This document shows positions 18,064-26,492 of a DNA stretch of 34,009 nt, piece by piece. Made by a program: the position numbers and the translations under genes. Source of the stretch: a virus. Where the stretch lies: IMG/VR virus record IMGVR_UViG_3300047480_000208, positions 1-34,009 of that record; one strand, written 5' to 3'. Under the pieces are notes generated by a model that worked only from the letters and a program-made list of their open reading frames with translations, had not been told where the DNA came from and searched no databases. Every line of letters begins with the position of its first letter. The first letter of the stretch is position 1.

Positions 18064-19046
18064 TAGATTATCGAGGCTTTATTTACTACAAAATCTGCCA
18101 GTAGGCGATCAGCGTAAGCATTACCCGTCCCCATAAACACTTCTGGACTATATTCAAACTGCCAGTCAAATGTTTGTATTGTTGAAATATATTGATTCTT
18201 CCAGGTGTTATCTTTAGCAAAGAAGTCTTTCATCAACTCTATTGCTGCAAGTTCAACCTTATCTGGTACTTTCTTCCATCCAAATTTACCCTGCACCTCA
18301 TACATTGCGCCGTTTTTAAAAACACCTTGTCCGTCATGTATAGTAGGCGGAACCATTCCATTAGCAACATAGACAGTATTATCTAGCATGTTTGCCCTAT
18401 TAATTCTTATCCCAAAACCAGTTTCTGATATCTGAACATCATAGCCCCAATTGTTTACAGCTGGACTTACTGTATTATTTAGCAACAATATATCGTTTAA
18501 GTATACTCTGTGTACAGCATGAATTCTATCTGGGAGAGGTAAGGTGTCTGAACCAGTTCCCATAATCCTGTATATGTCGTTATACAAATAGAATTGCTGC
18601 CCAGTAAAATCTTCAATCTTTTGTCTTGCATATCTTTCAGCCGCAGCCAACTCTGCATAAGATTTATAATTTGGATCAGAATGATCTGTGCTTACACCTA
18701 AACTAGATGCAGATTGATACAAGTCAACATATGGCGTAACTACAAAAACATCATGCTTATAAGTAAATTCTTCTGAATCAACTTCATAGTCCCAGACAAG
18801 TCTTAATGTGGCGTTGGTATTGGTGTAGATTAAAGGTATGTATGCTGCATATAGCCCAACATTAGTTTCATCTTTTTCTGCAGTAATAGTATCTAGCAAT
18901 ACAGTCATTCCAGGATCTTCTTCTTCTGGATTTTCTGTAATATCAAATATTTGAACTACTGGTAGATCATCTGCATCGACAACATTTCCCTTCCAGAACA
19001 CCTGATGGTATACGGGGGAATTGCTATTCTTTAATACCTCTGCCAT
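18063..19046 (-). CDS. Head-tail adaptor-like protein with N-terminal beta domain, 327 aa
   Basis: The C-terminal ~200 residues carry the usual adaptor pattern: a helix AERYARQKIEDFTGQQF at ~136-152, then PLPDRIHAVHRVYLND, and a final helical part VELAAIELMKDFFAKDNTW. Adaptor proteins bind under the portal as a 12-fold ring. The first ~110 residues are an additional beta-rich domain (VFWKGNVVDADDLPVVQIFDI; LRLVWDYEVDSEEFTYKHDV) like the small Ig-like modules often found on phage connector proteins. The ATG at 19046 has no obvious ribosome binding site. It is the second gene of the unit driven from 19485. Confidence 0.65.
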   Translation of the reverse strand: MAEVLKNSNSPVYHQVFWKGNVVDADDLPVVQIFDITENPEEEDPGMTVLLDTITAEKDETNVGLYAAYIPLIYTNTNATLRLVWDYEVDSEEFTYKHDVFVVTPYVDLYQSASSLGVSTDHSDPNYKSYAELAAAERYARQKIEDFTGQQFYLYNDIYRIMGTGSDTLPLPDRIHAVHRVYLNDILLLNNTVSPAVNNWGYDVQISETGFGIRINRANMLDNTVYVANGMVPPTIHDGQGVFKNGAMYEVQGKFGWKKVPDKVELAAIELMKDFFAKDNTWKNQYISTIQTFDWQFEYSPEVFMGTGNAYADRLLADFVVNKASII

Positions 19047-19055
19047 TTAATAGGC

Positions 19056-19454
19056 TTAGTTATAGAACTCTCTTACTTCTACTGGAGTTGCTAATCTAAA
19101 GCCCTCCTCCTTGTCAAAAATTCTTTGAGCGTCTTCTTTGCTCATTGCGACAAATGGATGCTCTTTTGTAAATGTCTTTCCCATTATATCGTATCTAAAA
19201 TTATTTCTTGTCATTCTGACAAGCACCTCTTCTGAGGAAATCTCTTTGCTTGGATCGAACTTTGGAAGAACTTCTGGGGCCTCTTCTTTAGCCTCTTCAA
19301 TATTCTTTAATGTGCTTTTATAAACAGACCAGGTTACGCCTTCTTCTGATAATGCGGCAATGACGTCAGCCTTGTTTTTTAATCCATCTGTATCGACTGC
19401 AAAATCTTCAGCAATCTTTTTTAGCTCTTTTACCTTTAATGTCTCGAATGACAT
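19056..19454 (-). CDS. Small structural protein with SAP/HeH-like N-terminus, 132 aa
   Basis: The N-terminal ~35 residues (LKVKELKKIAEDFAVDTDGL then KADVIAAL) match the helix-extended-helix pattern of SAP/HeH domains, often found in small phage proteins next to the capsid gene. A charged linker rich in Glu follows (~50-75) and then a compact C-terminal part (VRMTRNNFRYDIMGKTF, AQRIFDKEEGFRLATP). Well-formed signals precede it: an extended -10 at 19485 and AAGGAG eight bases before the ATG. First gene of the connector block. It may bind DNA at the head-neck region or decorate the head; function unknown. Confidence 0.6.
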   Translation of the reverse strand: MSFETLKVKELKKIAEDFAVDTDGLKNKADVIAALSEEGVTWSVYKSTLKNIEEAKEEAPEVLPKFDPSKEISSEEVLVRMTRNNFRYDIMGKTFTKEHPFVAMSKEDAQRIFDKEEGFRLATPVEVREFYN

Positions 19455-19462
19455 ATTAATAT

Positions 19463-19493
19463 CTCCTTAATCTAGGTACCAATAATTATAGCA
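19463..19493 (-). promoter_or_regulatory. Extended -10 promoter and strong ribosome binding site for the connector block
   Basis: TGCTATAAT (19493-19485) lies just after the capsid terminator. The leader is about 25 bases and carries AAGGAG at 19468-19463, eight bases before the ATG at 19454. The -35 is weak. Confidence 0.6.
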
Positions 19494-19509
19494 TTACTGG
19501 GCTAAAAGG

Positions 19510-19539
19510 AAAAGCCCCCAAAATAAATTAGGGGCTTTT
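19510..19539 (-). terminator. Rho-independent terminator after the major capsid gene
   Basis: AAAAGCCCC (19539-19531) pairs with GGGGCTTTT (19518-19510) around a 12-base loop, followed by CCTTTT on the minus strand. It lies 21 bases after the capsid stop. Confidence 0.85.
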
Positions 19540-19560
19540 CAGCAGTTTAATTCCTATAAA

Positions 19561-20613
19561 TTAGGAAGCAACCTTAACGTTCTTAACAACTACCCATGCG
19601 TCTGCTTGCTCAATTTGGGTTCCAACACGAGTATACATTGTGTACTCAATGGAGTCCTTCTTTGGCCAGAAGAAGCGGTAAACAGTTACGTCACGCTTGA
19701 TACCAATAACTACGTTATTTGGGAATGTCAAGTGGACGTCTCCGTGATTACCTGATGGAGTATCATAGTCACCAGTTTGGGTCTCTGGAAGTAGTGGTAC
19801 TTCAACAATCGGAATACCGAATGCGAATGGTGCCACGAATCCAGCTGGACCACCTAGTCCTGGCTGATCTCCACGGATAATGCTTGAAGCGATATCCTGA
19901 GGGTTTACGTTCTGAATGTTTTGCGATGTGCTGTATAAGTAATCCTGGATCAAGTTAGAACCTGATAGGAAGCGTAGATCTGGTCTGCGCTGCTTGTACT
20001 TACGAGGCAAAGCCTTGAGGGCATTGTTGAATACTTCACGAGATACGTTAGCACCTTCAGCATCAACAACGTGTCCGTTGGTCTTTGCGATCTTAACTAC
20101 ACCGTCAAATGCCTTGTATAGCTGGTCAGAGCTTAGTGAGGTATTTCCATTGAGAATTACATCTTCAATATCATTACCTGCCTGAGTTGCCATCATACGT
20201 GCAATATGATCTTCTAGATCAGCACCTTCAATGTTGTCTTCAAGAGATTCAGTTGAAAGCTCCCAATCTAGGCGAAGCTTCTTTGTGGTAAGAGAAATCT
20301 TCGAGAAGGTAACTGCAGCATTTCCACTGTTTGTGTTATCTGCTTCAGAAGCAACCTTCATAAGTTTCTCACCTACGCCGATACGATCAATTTCAGTAGT
20401 GTCTGCTCTCATTCGAACAGTACGAGCTACCTTACCGATTACTGTCGCATCGAACATATAATCGAGGAATCGAGCAGACTGCTCTGGGTTTAACAAACCA
20501 CCTTTGCCTTCGGAACCTACGTGGATACCTGAATCGGCACCAGCGGAACCAGTCATGGCTGTAGTGAGTGTTGTCTCAGCAGCTACTGCTTTTTGTAATA
20601 GTTCATTGCTCAT
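19561..20613 (-). CDS. Major capsid protein (HK97 fold), 350 aa
   Basis: The region from LLNPEQSARFLDYMFDATV (~41-59), through VRTVRMRADTTEIDRIGVG-like sequence and LRLDWELSTESLEDNIEG (~113-130), to DHIARMMATQAGNDIEDVIL (~135-154) is the recognisable pattern of HK97-type capsid proteins of actinobacterial siphoviruses. The late RDVTVYRFFWPKKDSIEYTM segment fits the A/P-domain end. It follows the protease/scaffold gene, as usual. Codon choice is visibly more GC-rich than in neighbours, as in the tail tube gene. The weak GGTAGGTGA before the ATG lies about 11 bases upstream. A strong terminator follows immediately. Confidence 0.93.
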   Translation of the reverse strand: MSNELLQKAVAAETTLTTAMTGSAGADSGIHVGSEGKGGLLNPEQSARFLDYMFDATVIGKVARTVRMRADTTEIDRIGVGEKLMKVASEADNTNSGNAAVTFSKISLTTKKLRLDWELSTESLEDNIEGADLEDHIARMMATQAGNDIEDVILNGNTSLSSDQLYKAFDGVVKIAKTNGHVVDAEGANVSREVFNNALKALPRKYKQRRPDLRFLSGSNLIQDYLYSTSQNIQNVNPQDIASSIIRGDQPGLGGPAGFVAPFAFGIPIVEVPLLPETQTGDYDTPSGNHGDVHLTFPNNVVIGIKRDVTVYRFFWPKKDSIEYTMYTRVGTQIEQADAWVVVKNVKVAS

Positions 20614-20636
20614 TGTTTTTGTTTCACCTACCTTTA

Positions 20637-22049
20637 TTATTTAAGTAATTCATTAACGGAACCGAGGAAAGAACCGTTCCATTTTGATTTTTTTATTGTA
20701 ATCTCCTGAGACCCGCCAAGGTCTGAGGACTTCTTAAATGCAGTTTCTGATTCAACTGCGTCTACTCTCTTTTCAACAGTTGCAATTGTATTATTAATTG
20801 CATCTACTGCAGATGAGAGTGCTTTGTGTTGTTCTGCTAATTCTGAAATTCTAGCATCTACGCCCTTGCTGAAAGTTTCAACTGTATCTTTAATAGCTGT
20901 AACTTGAGCTGCGTTTGCCTCAGAGGCTTTTTCCAAAGTCTCTGAGAAGAAACCCTTAAGGTCGCCAAGCATCTTTGCAAAATCAGGTTCTTCAACCTCA
21001 ACTTCTGATACGTCGGCTGCTTTTTCCAGAACTTCGGCAGAAGTTTCTTCTGATGTTGCTTCTGTAGTGTTTTCAACTTCATCAGACTTCTTAACTTCAT
21101 CAGATGATGGAGCAGCTGTAGTTGCTTCTGCAACTGGTGCTGCGGACGCCTCTGTCTTAACAACAGGAGCTGCTGCCTTAGGCTCATCTTTCTTTGGAGC
21201 CTCAGGAGCACGTAATTTTTCAACAGTATCTTCTACGATTTCTGTATTCTCTACGTTTTCCACTTCATTACCTCCTTCTGCGTTTGCCTGTTTTGCAATT
21301 TGTGTATCAGGCAACGTTTTTAATCTTGATTTATAAGAATCAAGAATCTTATCTATTTCCTTTGATTTGTTTACATCGTTGGATTCTATCCATCCAATAA
21401 GCTCTGTTTTCTTTCCAGTAACTGGTGATATGTATTCTGACTCAGTTGACATAAATACAGAATCACTTTCTGCACAATAAAAAATATTTTCCATTTTAAC
21501 ATCTGCAGCAATTCCTTTAAAAATCATTTGTCCATTTACTTTTTCAATAGACAAGATGTTGCATAATTCATTTGCTGGAGAATCTACAATTGATAACTCT
21601 ATTAGCGAATAGTCTTTAATAAAGCGAACTGATTTACCTGTTGACTTATTAACTTCATTATCTGAATCTAGAATCTTGCCGCCGATTGAAAATCCTGCAA
21701 GAGTGCCGTCTAAAACCTTTTCCCATGTATCTTGTGCGCCCTTTGAAATATAAGCGTCTACATAAACACCATTGTAAAACTCTTTTGTATTTGGATCATA
21801 ATATGTCTCTGGTCTAAATGAGACAACTTTGCCAACTGCAAGTGGTTGATGCATTTCTCTTAAATTGCCACGGAAACTTTCAAATGCTTTTAAGCTAGCT
21901 TCTTGCGTGACAACATCACCAGTCTGATCTAGGTTGTCTAATGTTGCAAAACCTGAGACTGTTCTTTTTTCTCTATTAACCTTCGTAAAGGGAACTGATA
22001 ATTTAATATCATTTCCGTTAGAAGACCAATATGATTTTTCAATGGTCAT
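20637..22049 (-). CDS. Prohead protease fused to scaffold, 470 aa
   Basis: Residues 1-190 are a prohead protease of the XkdF/S78 type: KRTVSGFATLDNLDQTGDVV near 28-48, then a probable catalytic His67 (REMHQP) and Ser121 (AGFSIGG), with SLIELSIVDSPANELC around 155. Residues ~245-350 form an Ala/Glu/Pro-rich low-complexity linker. Residues ~350-440 are a predicted coiled coil (KASEANAAQVTAIKDTVETF is part of it), typical of scaffolding cores. Such proteins template the capsid and then cleave themselves and the scaffold. No ribosome binding site precedes the ATG; a TATAAT lies eight bases upstream. The C-terminal WNGSFLGSVNELL may contact the capsid shell. Confidence 0.88.
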   Translation of the reverse strand: MTIEKSYWSSNGNDIKLSVPFTKVNREKRTVSGFATLDNLDQTGDVVTQEASLKAFESFRGNLREMHQPLAVGKVVSFRPETYYDPNTKEFYNGVYVDAYISKGAQDTWEKVLDGTLAGFSIGGKILDSDNEVNKSTGKSVRFIKDYSLIELSIVDSPANELCNILSIEKVNGQMIFKGIAADVKMENIFYCAESDSVFMSTESEYISPVTGKKTELIGWIESNDVNKSKEIDKILDSYKSRLKTLPDTQIAKQANAEGGNEVENVENTEIVEDTVEKLRAPEAPKKDEPKAAAPVVKTEASAAPVAEATTAAPSSDEVKKSDEVENTTEATSEETSAEVLEKAADVSEVEVEEPDFAKMLGDLKGFFSETLEKASEANAAQVTAIKDTVETFSKGVDARISELAEQHKALSSAVDAINNTIATVEKRVDAVESETAFKKSSDLGGSQEITIKKSKWNGSFLGSVNELLK

Positions 22050-22057
22050 ATGTGTAT

Positions 22058-22073
22058 ATTATAGATTTCTATA
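22058..22073 (-). promoter_or_regulatory. Candidate -10 with overlapping palindrome before the protease gene
   Basis: TATAAT (22063-22058) lies eight bases before the ATG at 22049, giving at most a 1-2 base leader. The palindrome TATAGA-TT-TCTATA (22060-22073) overlaps it and might be an operator. No ribosome binding site and no good -35 are visible. Confidence 0.4.
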
Positions 22074-22104
22074 TATCAAAAGGCAAATAAACAGTTGAGT
22101 AAGA

Positions 22105-23688
22105 CTACTCGACTTGTCTTCCGTCGCCCTTTGCATTTCGGGCCTCACCAGAGGTATCTGGTGAATTTGCAGACCTTTCTTGGTCCCTGGTTCTGCTTTG
22201 CATAGCCTGAGCCTTTGCTTCTGCTGCCTGTGCCTGGAGATCAACAACTTCATCTCCACCATCTCTAGGAACTAGCCCCATTCTAATTCTAACTTCATTT
22301 GGAGTAATTACCTGGAATCTTAAATATCTTTCGTCAATCTTAGATTGAGTATCATCATCATTAAGGGCCAGCTGATTAAATTTAATTGTTAAAGCATCAG
22401 TCTTTTCCTCAATAATTTTATTTAATTTCTTTTCTAAATTAGCCTGGGCTGGACCGCAAACCTGCTCTCTAAATGTCTTATCGGCATCACGAGCTACTGC
22501 TAAATTAACTCCAGCTGGGGTACCAATTTTATTAATAGGCACTCTATGAGAAATTAATATTTCATCTCTATTTGAAATCCTGTAGGTATTAAATGAACCA
22601 TCTTGAACCCCAGACTCAATAGGCTCCATTTTAAACTCGGTCTTAGAATCAGCAGAATCTGGTGGCAATGGAATATAAAGTGATCTATGATTTTTGCCTC
22701 TTAGGCCTACTTGGAAAAACTCCAAAAGCTTTCTTTCAGATTCTGAGGATAGCTTTGCACCCTTTACTGTTATTAAATATCTAGGAACAGCTTTATTTTC
22801 AAAATAGTCTAAGTTATACTTTCCTGCAAATTCATTTCCAGCCATAGCATTTTGAGAAGCTATAATATCTGGAATTCCATAATAATTATTTGTGGGAGTA
22901 TACTTTTTCAAATGTATAATTTCATTAGGTCTATCTGTTGCACTAGTAATAGGGTTAACAGTATCCTGATCCCCAAAATTTCTAAAGAATACTGCTTTGC
23001 CGTATAGCAGCTGCATATATCCATCACGAAGTCTTCGAACACGCATTGTCTTAGCTGGAATATGACCAATATAGCCAATATCTCCTCTAGTTGTTCTGCC
23101 AATTTCTATATACCCGTTACCTGTAGCCTCTAAATCAGTATAAACTTTAATTAGTGTTTCGGTAAAAGTTTCTTCTTCATTAACAGACTCAAGCCATTCA
23201 TTTAAATCTTGACGAATTCTATTAAGCTTTTTTCTAGCTCTAGCCAATTGCTTTTCATCATCAATATTGTCTAAGGCATCGTTTGCTCTTTTTGATTCTA
23301 TAAATTGATACCCTAATCCAACAATGTTAGAAACCTTTGCATTAATTGCTGCATAGTTGTAAGGGGAAATTTCATAAATTTTTGATAAGTATTCTAAGTT
23401 GTATGGAGGCTCAATTAAATCAAACATTGCATAGCCAGTTACAGCTTGCTGCAATAGATTCTGTTGAGTTGAAGTTCCATCTATACCGACAAATCGCTTT
23501 TGTAGATCACGATTCATTTTTCTTCTAAAGGAGGGTCCAAGGCCAGCTATCTTAGAAAGATCTTCGCCCTCCACTTTAAATGGATCATTGCTTATAGTAT
23601 TTTTAGGGCTATTAAATTTTGCCCAATCTGCTGCATTAGAAATCTCAATTTCTCTTACAGAATTTTCTTCATCATCAATGAACTCCAT
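22105..23688 (-). CDS. Portal protein, 527 aa
   Basis: A member of the Phage_portal family by pattern: the early YEISPYNYAAINAKVSNIVG segment, a central IHLKKYTPTNNYYGIPDIIA (~255-275) followed by the helix NAMAGNEFAGKYN, and KAVPRYLITVKGAKLSSESE. The C-terminal region TPNEVRIRMGLVPRDGGDEV (~455) is also typical. The portal ring is the DNA entry point of the head and the base for the adaptor. The start overlaps the upstream gene as TAATG with AAGGGTGG about seven bases before. The last ~45 residues are low-complexity and hydrophilic. No terminase gene adjoins it, which is unusual for this class. Confidence 0.92.
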   Translation of the reverse strand: MEFIDDEENSVREIEISNAADWAKFNSPKNTISNDPFKVEGEDLSKIAGLGPSFRRKMNRDLQKRFVGIDGTSTQQNLLQQAVTGYAMFDLIEPPYNLEYLSKIYEISPYNYAAINAKVSNIVGLGYQFIESKRANDALDNIDDEKQLARARKKLNRIRQDLNEWLESVNEEETFTETLIKVYTDLEATGNGYIEIGRTTRGDIGYIGHIPAKTMRVRRLRDGYMQLLYGKAVFFRNFGDQDTVNPITSATDRPNEIIHLKKYTPTNNYYGIPDIIASQNAMAGNEFAGKYNLDYFENKAVPRYLITVKGAKLSSESERKLLEFFQVGLRGKNHRSLYIPLPPDSADSKTEFKMEPIESGVQDGSFNTYRISNRDEILISHRVPINKIGTPAGVNLAVARDADKTFREQVCGPAQANLEKKLNKIIEEKTDALTIKFNQLALNDDDTQSKIDERYLRFQVITPNEVRIRMGLVPRDGGDEVVDLQAQAAEAKAQAMQSRTRDQERSANSPDTSGEARNAKGDGRQVE

Positions 23689-24026
23689 TATTTACCACCC
23701 TTTAACTTCTTCATCTCATCCTTATAGTTTCCTATATCTAGAGGATCTGGGGTTAGACCCCACTTCAACCTTTGCTTTTGATACTCAAATTCTTCATCAT
23801 CAATCTTACGACTTCCCTCTAAAAACTTAGGCTTTCCTTCTTCAATGCCATAGTGTCTAACGGCTTTTGCTAGCATCTCTATCTTCTGTCTATTATCTTT
23901 ACGTGATGCTATTGATAAAAAGTTACCCTCATCGTCACCAATCCAGCGTCCATCTGGCATCTCCCAGACATAAACACCAATTGTAGTTTCGCCTTCTTTT
24001 ACTTTATAGCTAGTTTTAATATCCAT
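23688..24026 (-). CDS. Conserved-looking small protein before the portal, 112 aa
   Basis: First gene of the head operon, with a sigma-70-like promoter directly upstream and coupled to the portal gene by a one-base overlap. A short beta-hairpin start (YKVKEGETTIGVYVWEMPDGRWIG) is followed by a basic helical part (ASRKDNRQKIEMLAKAVRHYG), then a charged tail (EYQKQRLKWGLTPDPLDIGN). No known family is recognised. The position suggests a head or packaging accessory protein. The tail includes a highly charged C-terminus ending GGK. Confidence 0.55.
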   Translation of the reverse strand: MDIKTSYKVKEGETTIGVYVWEMPDGRWIGDDEGNFLSIASRKDNRQKIEMLAKAVRHYGIEEGKPKFLEGSRKIDDEEFEYQKQRLKWGLTPDPLDIGNYKDEMKKLKGGK

Positions 24027-24047
24027 ATTAACACAATTTTACCACTA

Positions 24048-24076
24048 ACTATAGCCTAAGTCCAGCTTTTTGTCAC
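24048..24076 (-). promoter_or_regulatory. Sigma-70-like promoter for the head operon
   Basis: GTGACA (24076-24071), 17 bases, then TATAGT (24053-24048): five of six consensus bases at each box. Start of transcription should lie about 20 bases before the ATG at 24026. Confidence 0.65.
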
Positions 24077-24092
24077 AGATAATACCAATACT

Positions 24093-25814
24093 TTAGTTAG
24101 ATATCCTTATCCAGTCTGGGGAGTAAGTATTTATATCTGATTCTGTCAGGGTAATGTCTGAATCTTCTACAACTAATGAATTATTGCCCATATACAATTC
24201 GTAATTATTTTGAGGTATCGTGTCGCTATTGGCATAAATGGTTATATTCTTATAAACATTATCATCTAAAAGGCCCGTCCAGGCACCAGACTGATACTTA
24301 ACATTAAACCAAATGTCTCCAGTAATTGCTGAATTTAGTTTAATAAATATATGATTTGAGTCATTAATATTTAGGTAGGAAGATATGCTTGAAGCCCCTG
24401 TAACGTCCTGCCCATTTATATGTAGCTCAGATATACCAGACTTAGAGATCGTGCCCCCAGAGGCCCATGAAAGGCTGTATTCGGTACCCTCAGTTATGTT
24501 GTGGAACAGATATCCACTAGAAAGAGTTTTTGGCGTAAAAATAAATTCTAAATCTAATATATCGTCAAGTGTATTTAATTTAAACCCAGATGACTTGCAG
24601 GATATGCCGTCTTTTTTAGACCTAGCAAGAACTGGGTACTCAAAGCTAGAAAACTCTATATCACCAGAAGTTTGGCTATCTTCAATATAGCCAGATCCGT
24701 TATGTGCAAATAATTTCTTTTCAGGATAAAACAATAAACTTAAATAGTGTAACTCTGGAGTATAAATTGTTGAATCACTTGACTGAAATTGTACTTTTAC
24801 ATAAATTATTTTCTTATTGTTAATATTTGGAATAGCCGATCCATTTTCACACTCAGTCCAGTTAGTTTCGTCAGTAGATACAAATACGGATATGCCTTCT
24901 CCACCCAGCCACTCTATTTTTGAAGACACATATGACTTTCTTATAGATAAGGATACGGCTTCTATAAACTCAGCTGAGACACTTCCATTTTTTAAATAAA
25001 TTGTGTCTTTAATTTCATCATAAGATAGATTTTCATTTACAAAATATTCCCATTTTTTAGATAGCGGGAATATAAATTTGTCTGCTTCTGGCTGATGCTT
25101 TTCTGTAGACTTAAATAAAAATCCAGAATTTAAAGATGCTATTTGTGCTGGCGTAATTGAAAAAGATTTTGCATAATGATTCTTTATCTGAGTATCGCTT
25201 AAAGAATATCTATATACAGACGGAGCATCAATTATAAAACTTTGTCCAGTCTCACATGGGCCAGCTGATAAAAGTAACGAGCTATTTGTAAATTTAAATG
25301 AATCTATTTTTTTATACTTAACCAACATCCCATCTATATAAAGAGATATAGATTGCTTTTTATAAACACCCACAATGTATATTGTTTTATTTAAATTTGG
25401 TAATGTATAGTATAAGCTTTCAGAGCCTACAGAAAACACAATATTGCCATTGTCCCAATATATTCCAATGTTGTTTGTGCTTCCTAGAATAGGAGTCAAT
25501 GAATTTATATTTTTAGGAAACACCCAAGCTTCCAAAGAGAAATCATTATCGGATGTCTTTTCTGTTCCAAAAGATTCTGATGAGCTCTGTCCATAATAAT
25601 CTTTTTGTATAGGAAATTCAATATAAGAACTGTCTGTAATTGTTGTACCAGAGACGCCCTGCGGAACTAGAGGAAATATATTTTCATTTATAAAATTTAT
25701 ATACTGTGCGTTGTTGCCACAACCTGAATAATCGTATGCAACATCGCCCGCATTCTCATCTAGCTTCCAGAATCCTAGCGGGCTGTCCTTAATAATTGAC
25801 GTGTAATAGGACAT
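24093..25814 (-). CDS. LamG/concanavalin-like surface protein, 573 aa
   Basis: Residues ~1-215 match LamG-type lectin domains: SPLGFWKLDENAGDVAYDYS at the start, FSLEAWVFPKN near 92, and LYIDGMLVKY near 155. A second sandwich (~260-360) contains WLGGEGISVFVSTDETNW. A third (~405-560) resembles another LamG-like module (LDLEFIFTPKTLSSGYLF, YSLSWASGG). This is typical of phage proteins that bind host glycans or decorate virions. Here it lies before the portal rather than in the tail cluster, so a head fibre or a transplanted receptor-binding protein is possible. It starts at an ATG six bases after TGATATAAT with no ribosome binding site, and a moderate -35 (CTGGCA) lies 17 bases farther up. Confidence 0.7.
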   Translation of the reverse strand: MSYYTSIIKDSPLGFWKLDENAGDVAYDYSGCGNNAQYINFINENIFPLVPQGVSGTTITDSSYIEFPIQKDYYGQSSSESFGTEKTSDNDFSLEAWVFPKNINSLTPILGSTNNIGIYWDNGNIVFSVGSESLYYTLPNLNKTIYIVGVYKKQSISLYIDGMLVKYKKIDSFKFTNSSLLLSAGPCETGQSFIIDAPSVYRYSLSDTQIKNHYAKSFSITPAQIASLNSGFLFKSTEKHQPEADKFIFPLSKKWEYFVNENLSYDEIKDTIYLKNGSVSAEFIEAVSLSIRKSYVSSKIEWLGGEGISVFVSTDETNWTECENGSAIPNINNKKIIYVKVQFQSSDSTIYTPELHYLSLLFYPEKKLFAHNGSGYIEDSQTSGDIEFSSFEYPVLARSKKDGISCKSSGFKLNTLDDILDLEFIFTPKTLSSGYLFHNITEGTEYSLSWASGGTISKSGISELHINGQDVTGASSISSYLNINDSNHIFIKLNSAITGDIWFNVKYQSGAWTGLLDDNVYKNITIYANSDTIPQNNYELYMGNNSLVVEDSDITLTESDINTYSPDWIRISN

Positions 25815-25820
25815 GCTTTT

Positions 25821-25849
25821 ATTATATCAAACGATTTACTTTTTGCCAG
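25821..25849 (-). promoter_or_regulatory. Leaderless promoter of the LamG gene
   Basis: CTGGCA (25849-25844), 17 bases, then TATAAT (25826-25821) preceded by TGA, and six bases before the ATG at 25814. The predicted start of transcription is the A of ATG. Confidence 0.6.
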
Positions 25850-26003
25850 TCAGTTTCTTTATATGCTGAATAAAGCGATAAAACGATTTTTCTACAGACC
25901 TTTCCATTTTAGTATGCTCTTCATCATAATGATTGCTTTTAAAATAAGGATTAAACATGACATCGGTAAAGTGTCTTCTGGGAGTCCTTTTATATGGAGT
26001 CAT
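25836..26003 (-). CDS. Small basic protein, 55 aa
   Basis: A complete short ORF: ATG 26003, TAA 25836-25838. It begins MTPYKRTPRRHF and is rich in Lys, Arg and His, with an amphipathic helical look toward the C-terminus (MERSVEKSFYRFIQHIKKL). It is preceded by TGGTATAAT six bases before the ATG, so it has its own leaderless-type promoter, and lies between two recognised genes in what otherwise would be a 207-base gap. No family recognised. The basic N-terminus could bind nucleic acid, but nothing proves it. Confidence 0.65.
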   Translation of the reverse strand: MTPYKRTPRRHFTDVMFNPYFKSNHYDEEHTKMERSVEKSFYRFIQHIKKLTGKK

Positions 26004-26009
26004 ATGTAT

Positions 26010-26018
26010 ATTATACCA
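26010..26018 (-). promoter_or_regulatory. Leaderless promoter of the 55 aa gene
   Basis: TGGTATAAT with the hexamer at 26015-26010, six bases (ATACAT) before the ATG at 26003. No ribosome binding site is seen and the -35 is weak. Confidence 0.55.
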
Positions 26019-26021
26019 ATC

Positions 26022-26492
26022 TTATTGATTTAAAATGTATTTGACTTCTAATTCTGATAAGAACCTATCTGGGTTAAACCGCCAATTATCTTTTGAAAAA
26101 GATGTAGCTATTTTAATACAGGCACCCTCATAAACTTCTTCAGGCAACAACGGCTTTAGCTGCTTTAAAACTTCTGTAATATCATAATAATTTTGTCTAA
26201 GAAAAGTTGGGTCTCCCGCCTGATTTCTTTTGAATACTTTTTGGTTAACTCTTCCAGAAGGTTCATATAGCGTAACAGTTAAATACTGTTTGGCAAATCC
26301 CCAGTCCTGGTACATATTATATGCTTCCGACGCATCTATTGCATTATCGTAAAATATAATAGTTCTAACTGGAGACTCCCCGTCCCTAGAGATAGTAAGC
26401 ATGTAAGAGTTAGCATTTTTGCGTTCTACATCTTGCAAATAGTTTGCAACTACATCCCCATGCTCTTGTTTAAGTTGACCAGCTGCTGTCAT
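26022..26492 (-). CDS. Unknown protein, 156 aa
   Basis: Starts as ATGA overlapping the stop of the methyltransferase gene, so it is translated with it. It is a mixed alpha/beta protein: an N-terminal helix (LKQEHGDVVANYLQDVERK), a strand pair (YMLTISRDGESPVRTIIFYD), DASEAYNMYQDWGFAKQYLTV and a C-terminal helical part. No catalytic motif seen. Last gene of the oxygenase operon before the leaderless 55-residue gene. Its coupling to the methyltransferase suggests shared function, but I cannot assign it. Confidence 0.55.
   Translation of the reverse strand: MTAAGQLKQEHGDVVANYLQDVERKNANSYMLTISRDGESPVRTIIFYDNAIDASEAYNMYQDWGFAKQYLTVTLYEPSGRVNQKVFKRNQAGDPTFLRQNYYDITEVLKQLKPLLPEEVYEGACIKIATSFSKDNWRFNPDRFLSELEVKYILNQ

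Noticed and set aside
20858-21400. Other open frames over the protease/scaffold linker, on both strands
   Set aside because: They arise from the low-complexity Ala/Glu/Pro-coding region and have skewed composition (Leu/Gln runs or Ser/Ala runs).
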